From assembly GCF_048771995.1 (NCBI RefSeq), contig NC_133032.1, forward strand, positions 18,305,001 through 18,369,000: a stretch of 64,000 nt of DNA, given 5' to 3'. The translations under genes and the position numbers were made by a program. The notes under the pieces are model-generated. The model was not told the origin of the DNA, searched no databases, and saw only the letters and a list, made by a program, of their open reading frames with translations. The DNA is from Taeniopygia guttata. Its lineage: Eukaryota; Chordata; Aves; Passeriformes; Estrildidae. Shown here piece after piece: positions 38,301 through 49,622 of the stretch. The first letter of the stretch is position 1; the number at the start of each line of letters is the position of its first letter.

Positions 38301-39654
38301 AGAATGAGATTAAATAACCTACACAATCATGTCTCTTGTGCATATCTCAAAGAGCTTGGCAGAACTGATTGAAATACTGGGAAATTTTTTCCCTATCAGA
38401 AATAATGAAAAGCAGATACAATTTCTGATCATCAAGTTTATAATTGCTAGCTAAAAATGTTTCCAACAATCTTAAAATATAATAGACTTGAAATATGTTT
38501 CTTTAATGTACTACATGTTTCTGCAAAGAGTCATGTTTTTCTCACTTTTTTTTTTTTTGCTCTTTCCTAAGCTAAGTCTTAAAAAAAGAAGATAAGGTTT
38601 TTGTTGGCTTAAGTGGTTGATTTTTTAAAGATTGAGCTATATGACTTTCAGAGATTGAATGCTGTTCTGAGATGCACTGTTGAGCCCCCCAGTTTCAGTA
38701 GGGTTGTTTCGTTTTTCCTGAGAACAATTTGATAAGATCAAGCCATGTGCTCTCATTTTCTCCCTTGTGATGAAGGAACAGAACCATAACATTAGTCAGC
38801 AGTTTCTGAATTTTGACCCACAATTGCAAAGATACCAAAAGACAGGAGAAATAGATGGAGGCAATTACAAACAGTCACTTGATTGATGGTTGACATTGTT
38901 AGGGCTTCAGCCGTGTGTCAGGCTGCGGTGCTGCCGAGTCCCCATCCCTGCCAGTGGATGTTGCCATGGGCAACAGTGCACTGAAGCCAGTAAAAAGGAG
39001 AGGAAATGAGGGGAGACTCAACCTTTGGGGAGGCCGTAGGGTATGCATTATAAATTATGTTACACTTAGCAGTATGCAATATCAAAATTCAGGAAAGCTG
39101 TGTGTACCTGCCAGCAGTACTATCGGTTCCTAGTAGCTGTGTTTCCGATAAAGTATGTGTTGTAGGTTTGTATGGCTTGCTGCTTACCAGTCTTCTCCGG
39201 TTTTATTCAGAGAAGAAAGAAGTGGTAGAAGAACAGCAGAAACATTTCCATTTGGTGTGTGTACTCACTGTGGCGCACTTTGCATTTCTGCTCCTTCCCT
39301 GCTTCCATCTGCTAGAGAGTGATGTGGTTCAGTCGTGCACTAACAGACTGGCTCACAATGCTACTGAATTTCCAGCTATTGTCCTACACACCATTAGAAG
39401 CACAGAACATTTTTGTTTTGTTGTGTTTCTTTCAAAGAAGGGATCAGCATATTTGTTGTTTCTGTTTGATGTAGTCAGCTTTTCTAAGGCTCTAACTGTG
39501 GAGTTGTGGTATTTTATGTTCTATTACATTTGTATTATGTATTTGGTTCGTTCTATGTACCCCCCTATTACAGTTGGTGTATTCCCGAGTTTCCCGCCTT
39601 TCCTCCCTTGTCCTCCGAAAGGAGAAAAGCTCTTTTAGTATCTGGTCAGCTGGG

Positions 39655-39770
39655 CCAGGTTCTGATTTCTATTAATCTGGTGCCAGTTCAAGGTAATTCC
39701 ACCGAAGTAAAAGGAGTTTGGCACAGGTGTAAAACTAAGCTGCATTCAGCTTTAATTTTTGCTGCCAGAA
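39655..39770. repeat. Degenerate ancient amniote repeat (possible)
   Basis: The blocks 'ttctgatttctattaatctg', 'caaggtaattccaccgaagt' and 'ggagtttggcacaggtgtaa' appear in the order expected for the same old dispersed family as the fragments near 18.3 and 24.8 kb. Here a TAATTCC/GGAGTTT pair flanks the core. The identification is from recollection and should be tested against a sauropsid repeat library. Confidence 0.4.
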
Positions 39771-40292
39771 ACCCCTAGATTTAGAATCCCATATTTCATG
39801 GAGTACAAAGGCTTTTTTCTTTTTTTTTTCCCCCCTATGAATGGGTGCTCAAAAACACTGCAGCATGACTCCTCTTGTGTCTGGTCATGCAGCAGAGAAA
39901 ACACCCTCAAGTCACAGATCACAGGTTTGCTGCATTAATGATCTTGACACTAATAGAAGGAGACCAACTTTCAGGTAATACTAGGGTCATCACAGAGAGA
40001 CATTTGGTTTTGTGACCTATCATATTTGATTAGATTTTTAGGCACACCTTTACCACAGGTGAGCCTTGACTAGTGCTGTGCTACCTGTAGTAATAGCATT
40101 TGAAATTGTACTGAAAGAACTGCGAGAGAGTAAGGGGTAGTCCAGTGTGATGATATTCTACATCTCCACCATTTCAAAATACTAATTTCAACTGGAAATT
40201 ATACTAGAAAGGCTTATCCATGTTCTGCTTTTCAATGTAATATAAACCTGAAGCACAAAGCAACAGATTTCCTTTTTTATTTGTATTCTATT

Positions 40293-40403
40293 AAAAAAAA
40301 AAAAAACAATAATCTTTTCCTTAGGTGACTCCATAATTAAAAAAAAAAAAAAAAAGAAGAATGTGTTATAAGAGCATTTTTTAAAAGAAAAAAAAAAAAA
40401 AAA
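40293..40403. repeat. Three clustered A homopolymers
   Basis: A14 at 40293-40306, about A17 at 40339-40355, and about A16 at 40388-40403, separated by 30-odd bases. They could be multiple retroposon tails or slippage. Their lengths are prone to assembly error. Confidence 0.85.
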
Positions 40404-40821
40404 CCTCTAAAATTGCCATGCAATATTTTGCCTTTATGCAAACTTCCTCTTGCTGAGAAATTTGCTGCAATGTTAATATGAATTTCTCAGGGAAGAAGGG
40501 ACAGCTTGGTGTTTTTAAAGATAATAAAGTTTGTTTTTAAATGTAGCAAAGGTAGGCAATTCTAAAGGCCCTGATCAATCACTAAGAAGCTTTGTTGTAA
40601 AAAAATACTTCTTCAGAATACAAAGCAGGCTTTTCAGAACATTCAGGCATAAAAGAGGAGGGAGAGTAAGAGAGGAGCATCACAAAAGCAGGCATAATTG
40701 ATTCATAACATGTACTGAAGAGATGCAAAACAACAATGTAATTACACACTATTCTGTTTTCTGCAGCTCCTTGCATATGAATTGGCCAGCTTGCTTCCCA
40801 GTCCTGCTCTGTATTATTAAT

Positions 40822-40827
40822 TTTATT
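40822..40827 (-). promoter_or_regulatory. Candidate polyadenylation signal of PDE11A
   Basis: AATAAA on the minus strand about 315 bases beyond the PDE11A stop codon. It is the nearest canonical hexamer that I see. Another lies near 40,277-40,283, so the 3' untranslated region may be longer. Confidence 0.4.
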
Positions 40828-41141
40828 AAGCTGCAAGTTCTTATATTTCAGTCTGTTGTCAGCTTTACAGGTTTATACAGCAGCAGTTGAAATGTAGTGG
40901 AGCTGAATGAATGCTTCTTCTGTTCAGTGTTCCGTGTCTCTCCAGATACCAGCGCAATCCCACTGCAAGCTTCCGTTCAGTCCCACTAAGCCTTCCAGGA
41001 AAAGCAAACTGTGCTGCCGTCAAGATAATATCCCATCAATTAAGCATGTCTGGGAAAGCATTTCTTAAAAAATGGTGGGTCTAAGCTTATGAAAACCTTT
41101 CAGACAGCTCTTACTGTAAAGTGAAACTGATATTTGCATGT

Positions 41142-41303
41142 TTAATTTATGTCTTTGAGAGACATGGTGAAGCTAGAGGAGAAGGAGGACAAGGATGCCG
41201 CCTGAGAAGGAAGTCTTTTTTGGTGCAGCTCCTCCCATTTACCTCTATTTACTGCCACGGAGTCCAGCATAGGCTTCAGTTTCACATTCAGCTTCACTAG
41301 ACA
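41142..41303 (-). CDS. PDE11A: PDE11A terminal coding exon
   Basis: The acceptor on the minus strand is cttcttccag followed by TGT, giving 53 residues and a TAA stop. The peptide starts CLVKLNVKLKPMLDSVAVNR and continues with GKWEELHQKRL, a close match to the human PDE11A C terminus as I remember it. The last ~20 residues are serine-rich (LPSQAASLSSFSSSF) and more diverged, as is usual for this tail. The exon begins in phase 0, matching the phase-0 end of the exon at 54257-54340. It encodes the last catalytic-domain helix, which packs against the core, followed by the unstructured tail. Confidence 0.95.
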   Translation of the reverse strand, partial: CLVKLNVKLKPMLDSVAVNRGKWEELHQKRLPSQAASLSSFSSSFTMSLKDIN

Positions 41304-42465
41304 CTGGAAGAAGATTAAAAAGAGGATGAGAGAAAAAATACTGACAATATATCCATTCATTTTAAGGACAGTCCATGGCACAATGGGGAAAAAAGAGTTT
41401 AATCTGCACTATGCCCTTACCCTCCTCACTCCCATCTGTAAATACCTGTGGAAGTAAATTTATGGTCCCCATTGAGTTCTCTTTATCTATCTGACTCATT
41501 TTACATAAGGCTTTAAGCCACCAAAAATGTAAAAAAAGGTAAACAAGATGGCAGAGATGCTGCTCAGCTGCTTTAGCTTTCTTGCAATCCTTAAAAATAT
41601 GGCATCTATGAGCAGGAAGGTCCACTGGCTGGATGACAAGCAGGACAAAGCTGAAATAATCTCCCTAGTGCTAGATTCTTTTTTCCTATAGATGACCAAA
41701 CCACAAGAGTACTGTGCTTTCCCAAGCTGGCAAAAAAACAATAAGTGTGTGTTCAAATTAAAGAAATATGAGTTTTCTTTGAGGTTGCATTGAAATCACC
41801 TCTTCTCTACATACCCAGTCCAAAGGTCACAGAGGCCAGTAAGAATCTTTAATCTGGTTTCATCTGGCTTTGAATACACCCCTAAATTATGGAATTCCTG
41901 CATACCTTTGCTACAGGTTTATTTTACCTTCCCCTTTAATATCACCTGCTTATGTGCAAAGACCATAAGGGCTTCACTTGGGTTTGTATCTATATTAAAG
42001 AGAGACAGAAATTAACATCAGCACTGGATGTCAGGAAAGGGTTAACCCCTTGCCTCCCAAGTGGTCATGTAATGTGGCCTCTCAGGACAGAGGAGTGTTC
42101 TTTTGCAGCTTTCCTGGTTAGCAGGCAGGCTGTTGCTGAGAGCTGGGCAGCATGCTTTCTCCTATAGCATGGAAACTATGTATTTGTCATTGGAAAGAAA
42201 GGCTTGGTGCCAGATTAAAAACTGAAAACGACAAAGACAGCAAAAGTTGCTCTTCTAAAAGTGCAGAAAATTATAAGAAAACAAAAGGAAGGAGATCCAG
42301 GTACCTTTGCAGTTGATCAATTTTTGCTTTAAATGGTCCCCAGAGCCCAGACAACACTAAAGAACTGTATTTTTTTATAGCTAGCTTACAAGCCATGGGA
42401 GCTTGGCTTGAAGTAAGTCTTGGAAGATTTTTAATTGAGCTATTATATGATAATTAAGGGTTAAT

Positions 42466-42549
42466 GGCCTGATTTTAAGATGTGCTGAAAACTTGCAATT
42501 TCAGTTGACTTCAGTAGGAAATATGAATGCTCAGCACTTATGAAAAATA
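42466..42549. repeat. Ancient palindromic (foldback) repeat, degenerate
   Basis: The left arm 'gattttaagatgtgctga' and the right arm 'tcagcacttatgaaaaata' are imperfect inverted repeats around a centre containing 'cagttgacttcagtag'. This arrangement (tgctgagcac ... ttgacttcaatgg ... gtgctcagcac) is one I recall from old foldback-like repeats of reptile and bird genomes. The copy is heavily mutated and is probably non-functional, although its hairpin potential is retained. Confidence 0.55.
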
Positions 42550-42811
42550 ACATCATGAGGAAGAATCTGGAACTTGAATCAAATCTACTTCAAAATTATT
42601 TCCTTAGAATATGGCACAGTCTGGGCAGATAACTTTGCAGTCTTGGGCCTGGGGTAAGAGGCAGGGTTCACTGCAGTCACTGAGAGCATTGGTTGCTGCT
42701 GATGGTCATTCATTTTATAGAATGAATAAATATTTTTAACATTCCCATCACCCTGCCTCACAACTCTGCATTTGTATATCTTTATTTCAGACTGTTGTGG
42801 ATTCCTTAAAC

Positions 42812-42910
42812 TTGTGTGTGTATGTATGTATACACATATATACAATATTTTCTCTCTCTCTCTCCATATATAGTATATATACTATATACACTATACATTT
42901 ATATATATGT
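42812..42910. repeat. Compound microsatellite (TG, TATG, TC, TA)
   Basis: TGTGTG, then TATG units, TACACATA, TC repeats, then TA-rich alternating purine-pyrimidine sequence. It is likely to be length-polymorphic. The overlapping open frames in this stretch are repeat artefacts. Confidence 0.9.
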
Positions 42911-45900
42911 GCCCAGGGACCTATAGCAGCTACAGGCAGCACAGAGAAGATGGAGCTCACTGGGACTGCAGACTCTGTCTCAGTGTGGCTATGCAGCTCT
43001 CGGCTATGTCTGTGTCCTTTCTGTAACCTTGTTTTTTTGCCAAGACTGACCACAAGACTGTGATGTTTTCCAGCCTAGTGCCAGGGAGCAATTGCAGAGG
43101 TCTGGGCATGACCTCCTGCTATGCCTGTCCCTCCAGGCCTTGGCATCTGCCATGGCTGATGGCAGGAGACAGCCCTGTCACATACTGTGCCAGGATGACT
43201 GCAAGTGCTCGAGGTGCTTACAGCAATTAGCTTTGCATTGACTCCAGCAGGGACCAGGAGCCCAAGGAGGCAGGGAATAGATTCAGGAAGCACCCCCACA
43301 GTTCTGTGGTAATCACTGTTATCCTATGAGCTGTAAACATATCTTAAATCTGTAAGTAAATACACATATATTTCTTTGAAATATAGATCTAAGCAGACGT
43401 TAGAGTCTAATAACCCAGATGCAACAGAGGTTACCAGGTAAATAACAAGAATGGCTAACTACTAACATAAACTTTGATGAAATAGATTATAAGGAGTATT
43501 TAAGAAAGAATAAACCATGTCTTTGATATTAATTTTTACCATAGCACCAGCAATTAATTCAATGGAATACATACAAAATATATAGTGTAATTTAAAGAAA
43601 CTTTATTTTGTTACACATTAATTTAGATTAGTGATACTTGACAGTGCAGATTTTGCACTTGGTCTATAAAATGTCTTTATTCAGACATTGAATTGATGTT
43701 TGAACCACTGCTTCTGTATTTAGCATCCTTTCACTTTGGGACTTTTTCATTCTGATCTAGTCTTTTAATTAAACTGACTACTATAATTCCTATGGAAATA
43801 AGCTTTTATTTTATTTTTTTTCCAGCTACCAAAGCATTTCAGTAGGGCTTCTCTGATACAAAGTGCACAAATTGGATTTTATTTCTTCTTGAGATGTAAT
43901 TAAAAACTCATTTGATTACTATATATCTGGCCCTGTTTTAATTATTAAACTCCAGTAATCAATTTGCTTTTATGAAGCTTCTGGGAAATTATCTCAAAAG
44001 CAACACATTTCTCTCCCTTCTGGCACGGTCTGGACCATTTACTGAATTACATTCATTGCACCTGTTCCTGATCCGGATTAAACCACCAATTTATTCCCAG
44101 AGGTCTTTAAGTTTATTTGGCTGTAGCTTTGTCAGGGTTTTCCACCTCCTGGCTGCAGTTTTTACTTTCCATTTTACTGCATGCGAACCCTTTGATGTAC
44201 TGCTCCTCCATGCTACTGTTTTTGATGCATGTGTCTTACAAACAGCTTTGCTCAAGATCTGCCTAACTTGGTATTTAGGTTCTTAATGACTTATTTATTA
44301 CTTGCCTTCCTAGGAAAAGGCTTGGTCTTCACCAGCTGTCTGACATGGGATACCACCACATAAACTCAGTAGCTGCAGAAATTCCTGTTCCCTGTCCCTG
44401 CTTAGTGCAGCGGGCAGGCTGGGAGCTGGCAGGCAGCTTAGGGAGAGGGAACCCTGCCTGGGGAGATTCCTGTCTCCCAAGGCCTGGGACCTCACTGCCC
44501 ACTTGCAGTCCTTCCACTGCAGTGCACTGCCTTCTACACAGCAATGGGTACAGGATTGGTGACCTTTCCCATTCTAGCCCCTTTACTGTAAAAGCTGTTT
44601 TAGTTGCAGAGTGATAGAGCGTGGGGGAGGCACTGCCTATTCCAACATTAGGAAAAGCCAGAGTTTGCAGTTCCCTTATGCATCCATGTATTACCTCAGA
44701 TGTGTGACTAAGCTGTTTCTCAGAAAGTTACTGTATAGCAGTCTTTTTCTTAGCACCTTCAATTATTTAGATGTCTTTTGGGACTGTGTATTACTCTGCT
44801 CACAGCATTCTTTCCCAAGGTATAGCTCTGCTTACATATAAACTCCTCAGCACAAGAAAATGTTAACAGCACTACAGCACTACATTGTGTGCCCCTGGGA
44901 GAGGGGCAGGACTGCCTGAAGGAAGAGCACAAAATGGGGGAGAGCATAGGATACTCAGAGGAAGCTATTTGTGGGAGAAGGTACGGAGGGCGGAGTGGTT
45001 TGGGTTTTCTTTTCTTCCTTTCTTTCCTTGTGTATAGAGATGTATATTTAGGTAGATAAAGCATATAGAATACAGAAAACAGTAGCAGAAGAAACAAACC
45101 TCTTCAGGGAGAAGGTGATGGGAAGCAGTGGAGGAATTTGTTTGTACCTCTGGGTACCAATGGTACTTCCTGAGTTGAAGTAGGATGTTGGGGAAGAAGA
45201 CTTCATCTGCTACATCACTTTCATCTCTGGGGAAGGATGTTAGTGAAACTGCCTAGATACAGCACAGATGTGGTCAGAGGCTAAACTTACTGCCCAAGCA
45301 AATACAAAATTGTTGTATTATAAGACTAGTACCAAATCTCTTTAAAGAGGAGCACAATATGTCCTAACATACAAACACAGCATGACTTTTCTTTTTGCCT
45401 CCTCCCTGCCAGAGATTCTCATCCAAATATTGACCAATTCTGACCTTGCTTAACTTACGAGCTTTGACAAGATTACAGCTCATGAAAGTATGGTTGCGGG
45501 GCTAATATTTGTAAAGTGAGTTTATGGAATAAGACCATATAAATTCATTTTTATGACTGAGCACATATAAAAAAGTTATAGGTCTCGGTGTTCACTCTAC
45601 TTTGGAACCCAGTGGTTTCTAATGAATCACTTTTATTATGTAGGCAGTTTCTTAGTTGGAAGGGAGGACCGGTGACCGAGAAGCCATGGGGATAAATTCA
45701 GACTCGGTGTAAGCATATGAAGCATTGTTGAAGTCAAGGGAGTCATGACCAGTTACAGCAAAGCTGAATTGGACTCCTGAGTTTTGCTGAAGTGGCTTTC
45801 ACATGAGAATACATAGGCCAAAGGTGAGCCATCTATCTCAAAGTCCTTGAACTTCAGATTAGTTCAGATAGAAGGTAACCTGTGCTGCAGTCATCCACAG

Positions 45901-48711
45901 ATTTTATCTTCATAATACAAATACTTTGTGGAAGTTGTTTAGAAAACCCAAAAGTACTTCTGCATATATGTCCATATACTAAACCCAAAAACATTGCTAG
46001 AATTCTACCTTCCATAGTAGAATACAGAAGATAAAGTGATACAGAGAAGATGTAGGGATTAACTTCTATAAACCTTTGACTGTGTGTGTATATGAATTAA
46101 GTATTTGCCCTACTGATTGAGGACTGTATTTAATTATTATGTTCTTAAAAAAAAATACAGTATTTCTGAGGGGGTTGAGTTCATGAAAAAAAATTATTGC
46201 AATCTCCTTGTGGTTGAAGGGGACTTTGTTTATTCATTTTAGGGATTAATGAGGAAGGGTCCAGGTCATCACATACATAGTGCATTAGTGGATTACTTTT
46301 TCATTTCTTACAGGGAATTTTTTTTCTGATGTCTAAAAATGTAATTAGAAGAAATGAATATATTACTAATTTCCCATGTAGAAAACAGGAGTTTCTTTTG
46401 GCTTCTCTCTAAAAATTGTTAGTAGATGGAAGCCAGTTGTGACTAGAAAGTGATCACAAATGTTCTCTTCTTCCACTGTAAATTAATGTTAAGCTTCTTT
46501 CTGGTGATGGTACATTGGCAAGAATAATACTGTACTCCTTTGGAAGTAAACTACAGAGGGATGACTATAAATTAAGATTAACCATTGGTAAAATGTGCTG
46601 GGTACTTCAGTGAAAAAAGTACATACAGAGCTCCTGGTAGCAAAATGTGCTCCGACCAGTATCACGCACGTTACACTGCCACAGGGAGAATGATTCTGAA
46701 GGAATTGGACTAACTGAAGTAGCTCTACTGATGTATTGCTACAGTTGCAAAGGATTTATCTGTTGTTCATTACAATTTCATGAAATCAAGGGTTTGCTCG
46801 AAAGAGTTATTTCATAAACAACTTCTTACTTAGCTCTGCTGTTTATGGTTTTGATTCTACATGTAAAGCATACTAGAGACAGAATGTTTCTAACTCCTTT
46901 CCTATCAACATTTTAACCAAGCAGCTGATCAATGTCTTCTGCCTTGGTATTAAATGGATTTTGAAAAATTCTTCAAATCATATCAGTCTCATATGCCGAT
47001 TTAATTCTTTGAATTTACCCTCAGCTGGGAATTCTGCAGGCAACTGTGATTCTGTTGCGTTAAACACTTACTTGAAGTGTTTCATCCATCATAATTTCTA
47101 GTCCTTTTCTGATGCAATGTAGTTTGTGCTTTGTCTTTCTTGAAAACTGAATGGCTGTTAAATTATCCATTCATCTTCTTTCAGGTTTGCTGTACAATTT
47201 GAGTTCCCTCTATTGGCTGTCTTTTCTACCTTATCTGCCAACTTTTCAATCTACTTCCTCAGATCTTTATATACATTTCCATACATGACTGCCATGTCCT
47301 TCACAACACATTGGGCATATAATTCTAAGTAAAACAGCAACAGAAATCATAATATTATGAATGATTCAATTTTTCTCGCTGATTAGGGTGGAAGCCTTTA
47401 GTGAAGCTTAGGTTCACTGAAGTCAATGGGAAATGTTTGTTTTTCTTCTTCTCCCAAATACCTTTGTCGATGAACTGCCCTTTCAGCTGAGGCTGTTTTG
47501 GCATAAGATGACTCAGAAGTAAGCTGAGATACTCTGTCTGAAGGAAAAAAATACTCCTTTCCGCTGCCTCTTTAAACACTTTGGACAAACTTGCAAATTC
47601 TTAAAATTGTTGATTGTAACAACAATGTTGCATCAATAATCTCACCGAGTTATGAAAATCATAGCAAAACTAATATTCTAATTTTCAAAGGCAAAATTAA
47701 ACACTTCCTGTTCTCAGGAAGCAGAAAAAGAGTATCTGGATCCTTGCACCTTTTGTAAAAAATATGTTCATGATAGTCACAGACAAAAAAAAAATCTTTG
47801 CTCTGAAACCACCAAAACTACGCTTTTCCATATTATACTGTGAAATAGTGACGGATTTTGATGGAAATTGCAAATAAAAGCATTCTTTCTTCTTTTCCTG
47901 ATTTTTATTTCTTGTACAGTGCTTCATAACTTTATCTATTAGTAAGAAAATAGCAGACAAAATCTGAGCTTTTGGGCAATAATTTGGCAATGCTTATTCC
48001 ATTGCCAGAAGTTTCAATACAGGGATAATATCTGAGTTTTCTGCAAGTTCCAGAGAATTCATTCTGGGTGGCCTCATTTATAGTCATCATTAGTAGACAA
48101 GAAACAAAGCAAAAAAAGTGCTGAACCTGCTTAAGTTCCTACTTCAAGGCTACAGAGAGATCCTTCTACTGTGCCAAAAGATCTCTTTTCTCTGGGCCCA
48201 AACCCTTATTCCTAACATAATCCTTAGCTACCAGCTTACCCCCACCACTGGCATTTGGCCTGAATAAGTTTCTTATGAAGCAAATTTCTTACAAACACGG
48301 CAGATTATGTTGGACCTGCTCTTCCTTGGATAATATTACCCACTGGATTTCAACGGGCAGGGAGATTAATTTGATCTGCCAACATCTGTTTGATCTGCCT
48401 CAGTCCCTGGTATCACAAACTGCATCCCAGGCCAATGTGCCTTACTACTTACTCCTTGTCAGCCAGGTGCTCGCAGGAAGCATAAATGCTTTATCTCCCA
48501 CTCTCTGTCTCCAAATCAAATGTCAGAAATAAACCCTGCCAAAAGTGTGCATCTTTATGGCATTCTTTAGAATCTATTGAAAGTTATCTTCCTCCTCCTT
48601 CAACATGCTACAAAGGAGAAGCTGGCTTCAATGAGAATTACACAGTGCTAGTCAAATTGCTTCCACTGAACAAACAGATCTTTCCAAATAGCTTAGTCCT
48701 GATTTTTTTTT

Positions 48712-48774
48712 CTTTTTTTGGTGTTTTTTTTGTTGTTGCTGTTGTTGTTGTTGTTATTTTTTCCTTTTTTTTTT
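48712..48774. repeat. T-rich / (GTT)n tract
   Basis: T runs flank about eight GTT units (48731-48756, one interrupted by GCT). It could be a decayed minus-strand poly(A) tail or simple expansion. Confidence 0.9.
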
Positions 48775-49544
48775 AAACACTTGACAACTTATGAACATGT
48801 TTCATGGACTGTCTATATAGGTGCATGGTGAACAGCTAGTGAGTTCTCTGCCCTCTGACTAGTTGCTAACTTAAAATATAAGAGTAGCGCCCTGAGTTTT
48901 GGATCAACATCCCAGGTATGGGTGAATGGTGGAAAACCATTTCCAAAATGTTCATACAGATAAAGTCTTATTGGTTAAAAAAATCTTAGAAGTTTTCTTA
49001 ATTGCATAGACAGAACAGAAACAACTGAAGGATGAAGTCATTGTGTTGGCTGCATCCAGTGACTCTTGCCTGGCCAAGGACTAAGCCATGCCATACAGTC
49101 CATTCTGGACAGGCAGGGCTTCTCAGAGGAGGAGTGGTGCAAACCCTGAATTTCTTATACAGTATTTAATAATGCAAAATTGTAATTGAAGGACAGAGGG
49201 AAAGGGATAGAAGTGGTAACTGAAGAAGGGCTGCATCAGGATATAGCAGTGTAAGCACGATTCTTGAAGAACACCTTTTTAATGTTCTCCGCAAAGGAGA
49301 GGTTAACCTCCTGTCTAATAATTTCAAGTAGAGTATATAACTTTGGAAAAAAAAAATCACAGTGAGTGTATGTACTTCTAATTCAAGTGTCAAAGTCAAC
49401 TCTTGAACCAGAGAAGTTAAAACATAGAAAGCCGTGACTATTAAAGCTTTCTGTGTATTTTTTCTGTGCTTTGTAGAGGCTCTACCATTTATGACACTCT
49501 GTGCATTTAATCTGAGTTTACAAACAGAATAGATGCTTTTTCAG

Positions 49545-49575
49545 CTACGTTATCATAGACATTATGATAACGTAG
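49545..49575. repeat. Perfect 12-bp inverted repeat (hairpin)
   Basis: Arms 'ctacgttatcat' (49545-49556) and 'atgataacgtag' (49564-49575) are exact reverse complements separated by seven bases. The right arm is also the start of the first unit of the adjoining tandem duplication. Confidence 0.85.
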
Positions 49576-49622
49576 GCCAGACATTATCTTAATGTTATGA
49601 TAACAAGGCCAGACATTATCTT
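49562..49622. repeat. Tandem duplication, period 33
   Basis: Copy one at 49562-49590 and copy two at 49595-49622 share 'ttatgataac', 'aggccagacattatctt' and differ by one inserted or deleted base and one substitution between those blocks. The first copy overlaps the hairpin arm; the second has no partner arm. Confidence 0.85.

Larger units (their letters stand above)
35346..40821. other. Intergenic DNA between TTC30 and PDE11A
   Basis: Mostly AT-rich with no recognised exon. Contents: T/A runs near 36,138-36,153 and 38,242-38,258; two unusually long open frames of unknown meaning (minus 37,430-38,122, 230 codons; plus 39,057-39,638, 193 codons); a probable ancient repeat at 39.66-39.77 kb; and three close A runs at 40.29-40.40 kb. 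The right-hand part may be a longer PDE11A 3' untranslated region. Confidence 0.5.

Noticed and set aside
42585..43063. Open frames rich in Ile, Tyr and Ser on both strands
   Set aside because: They are generated by the TG/TATG/TC/TA microsatellite.
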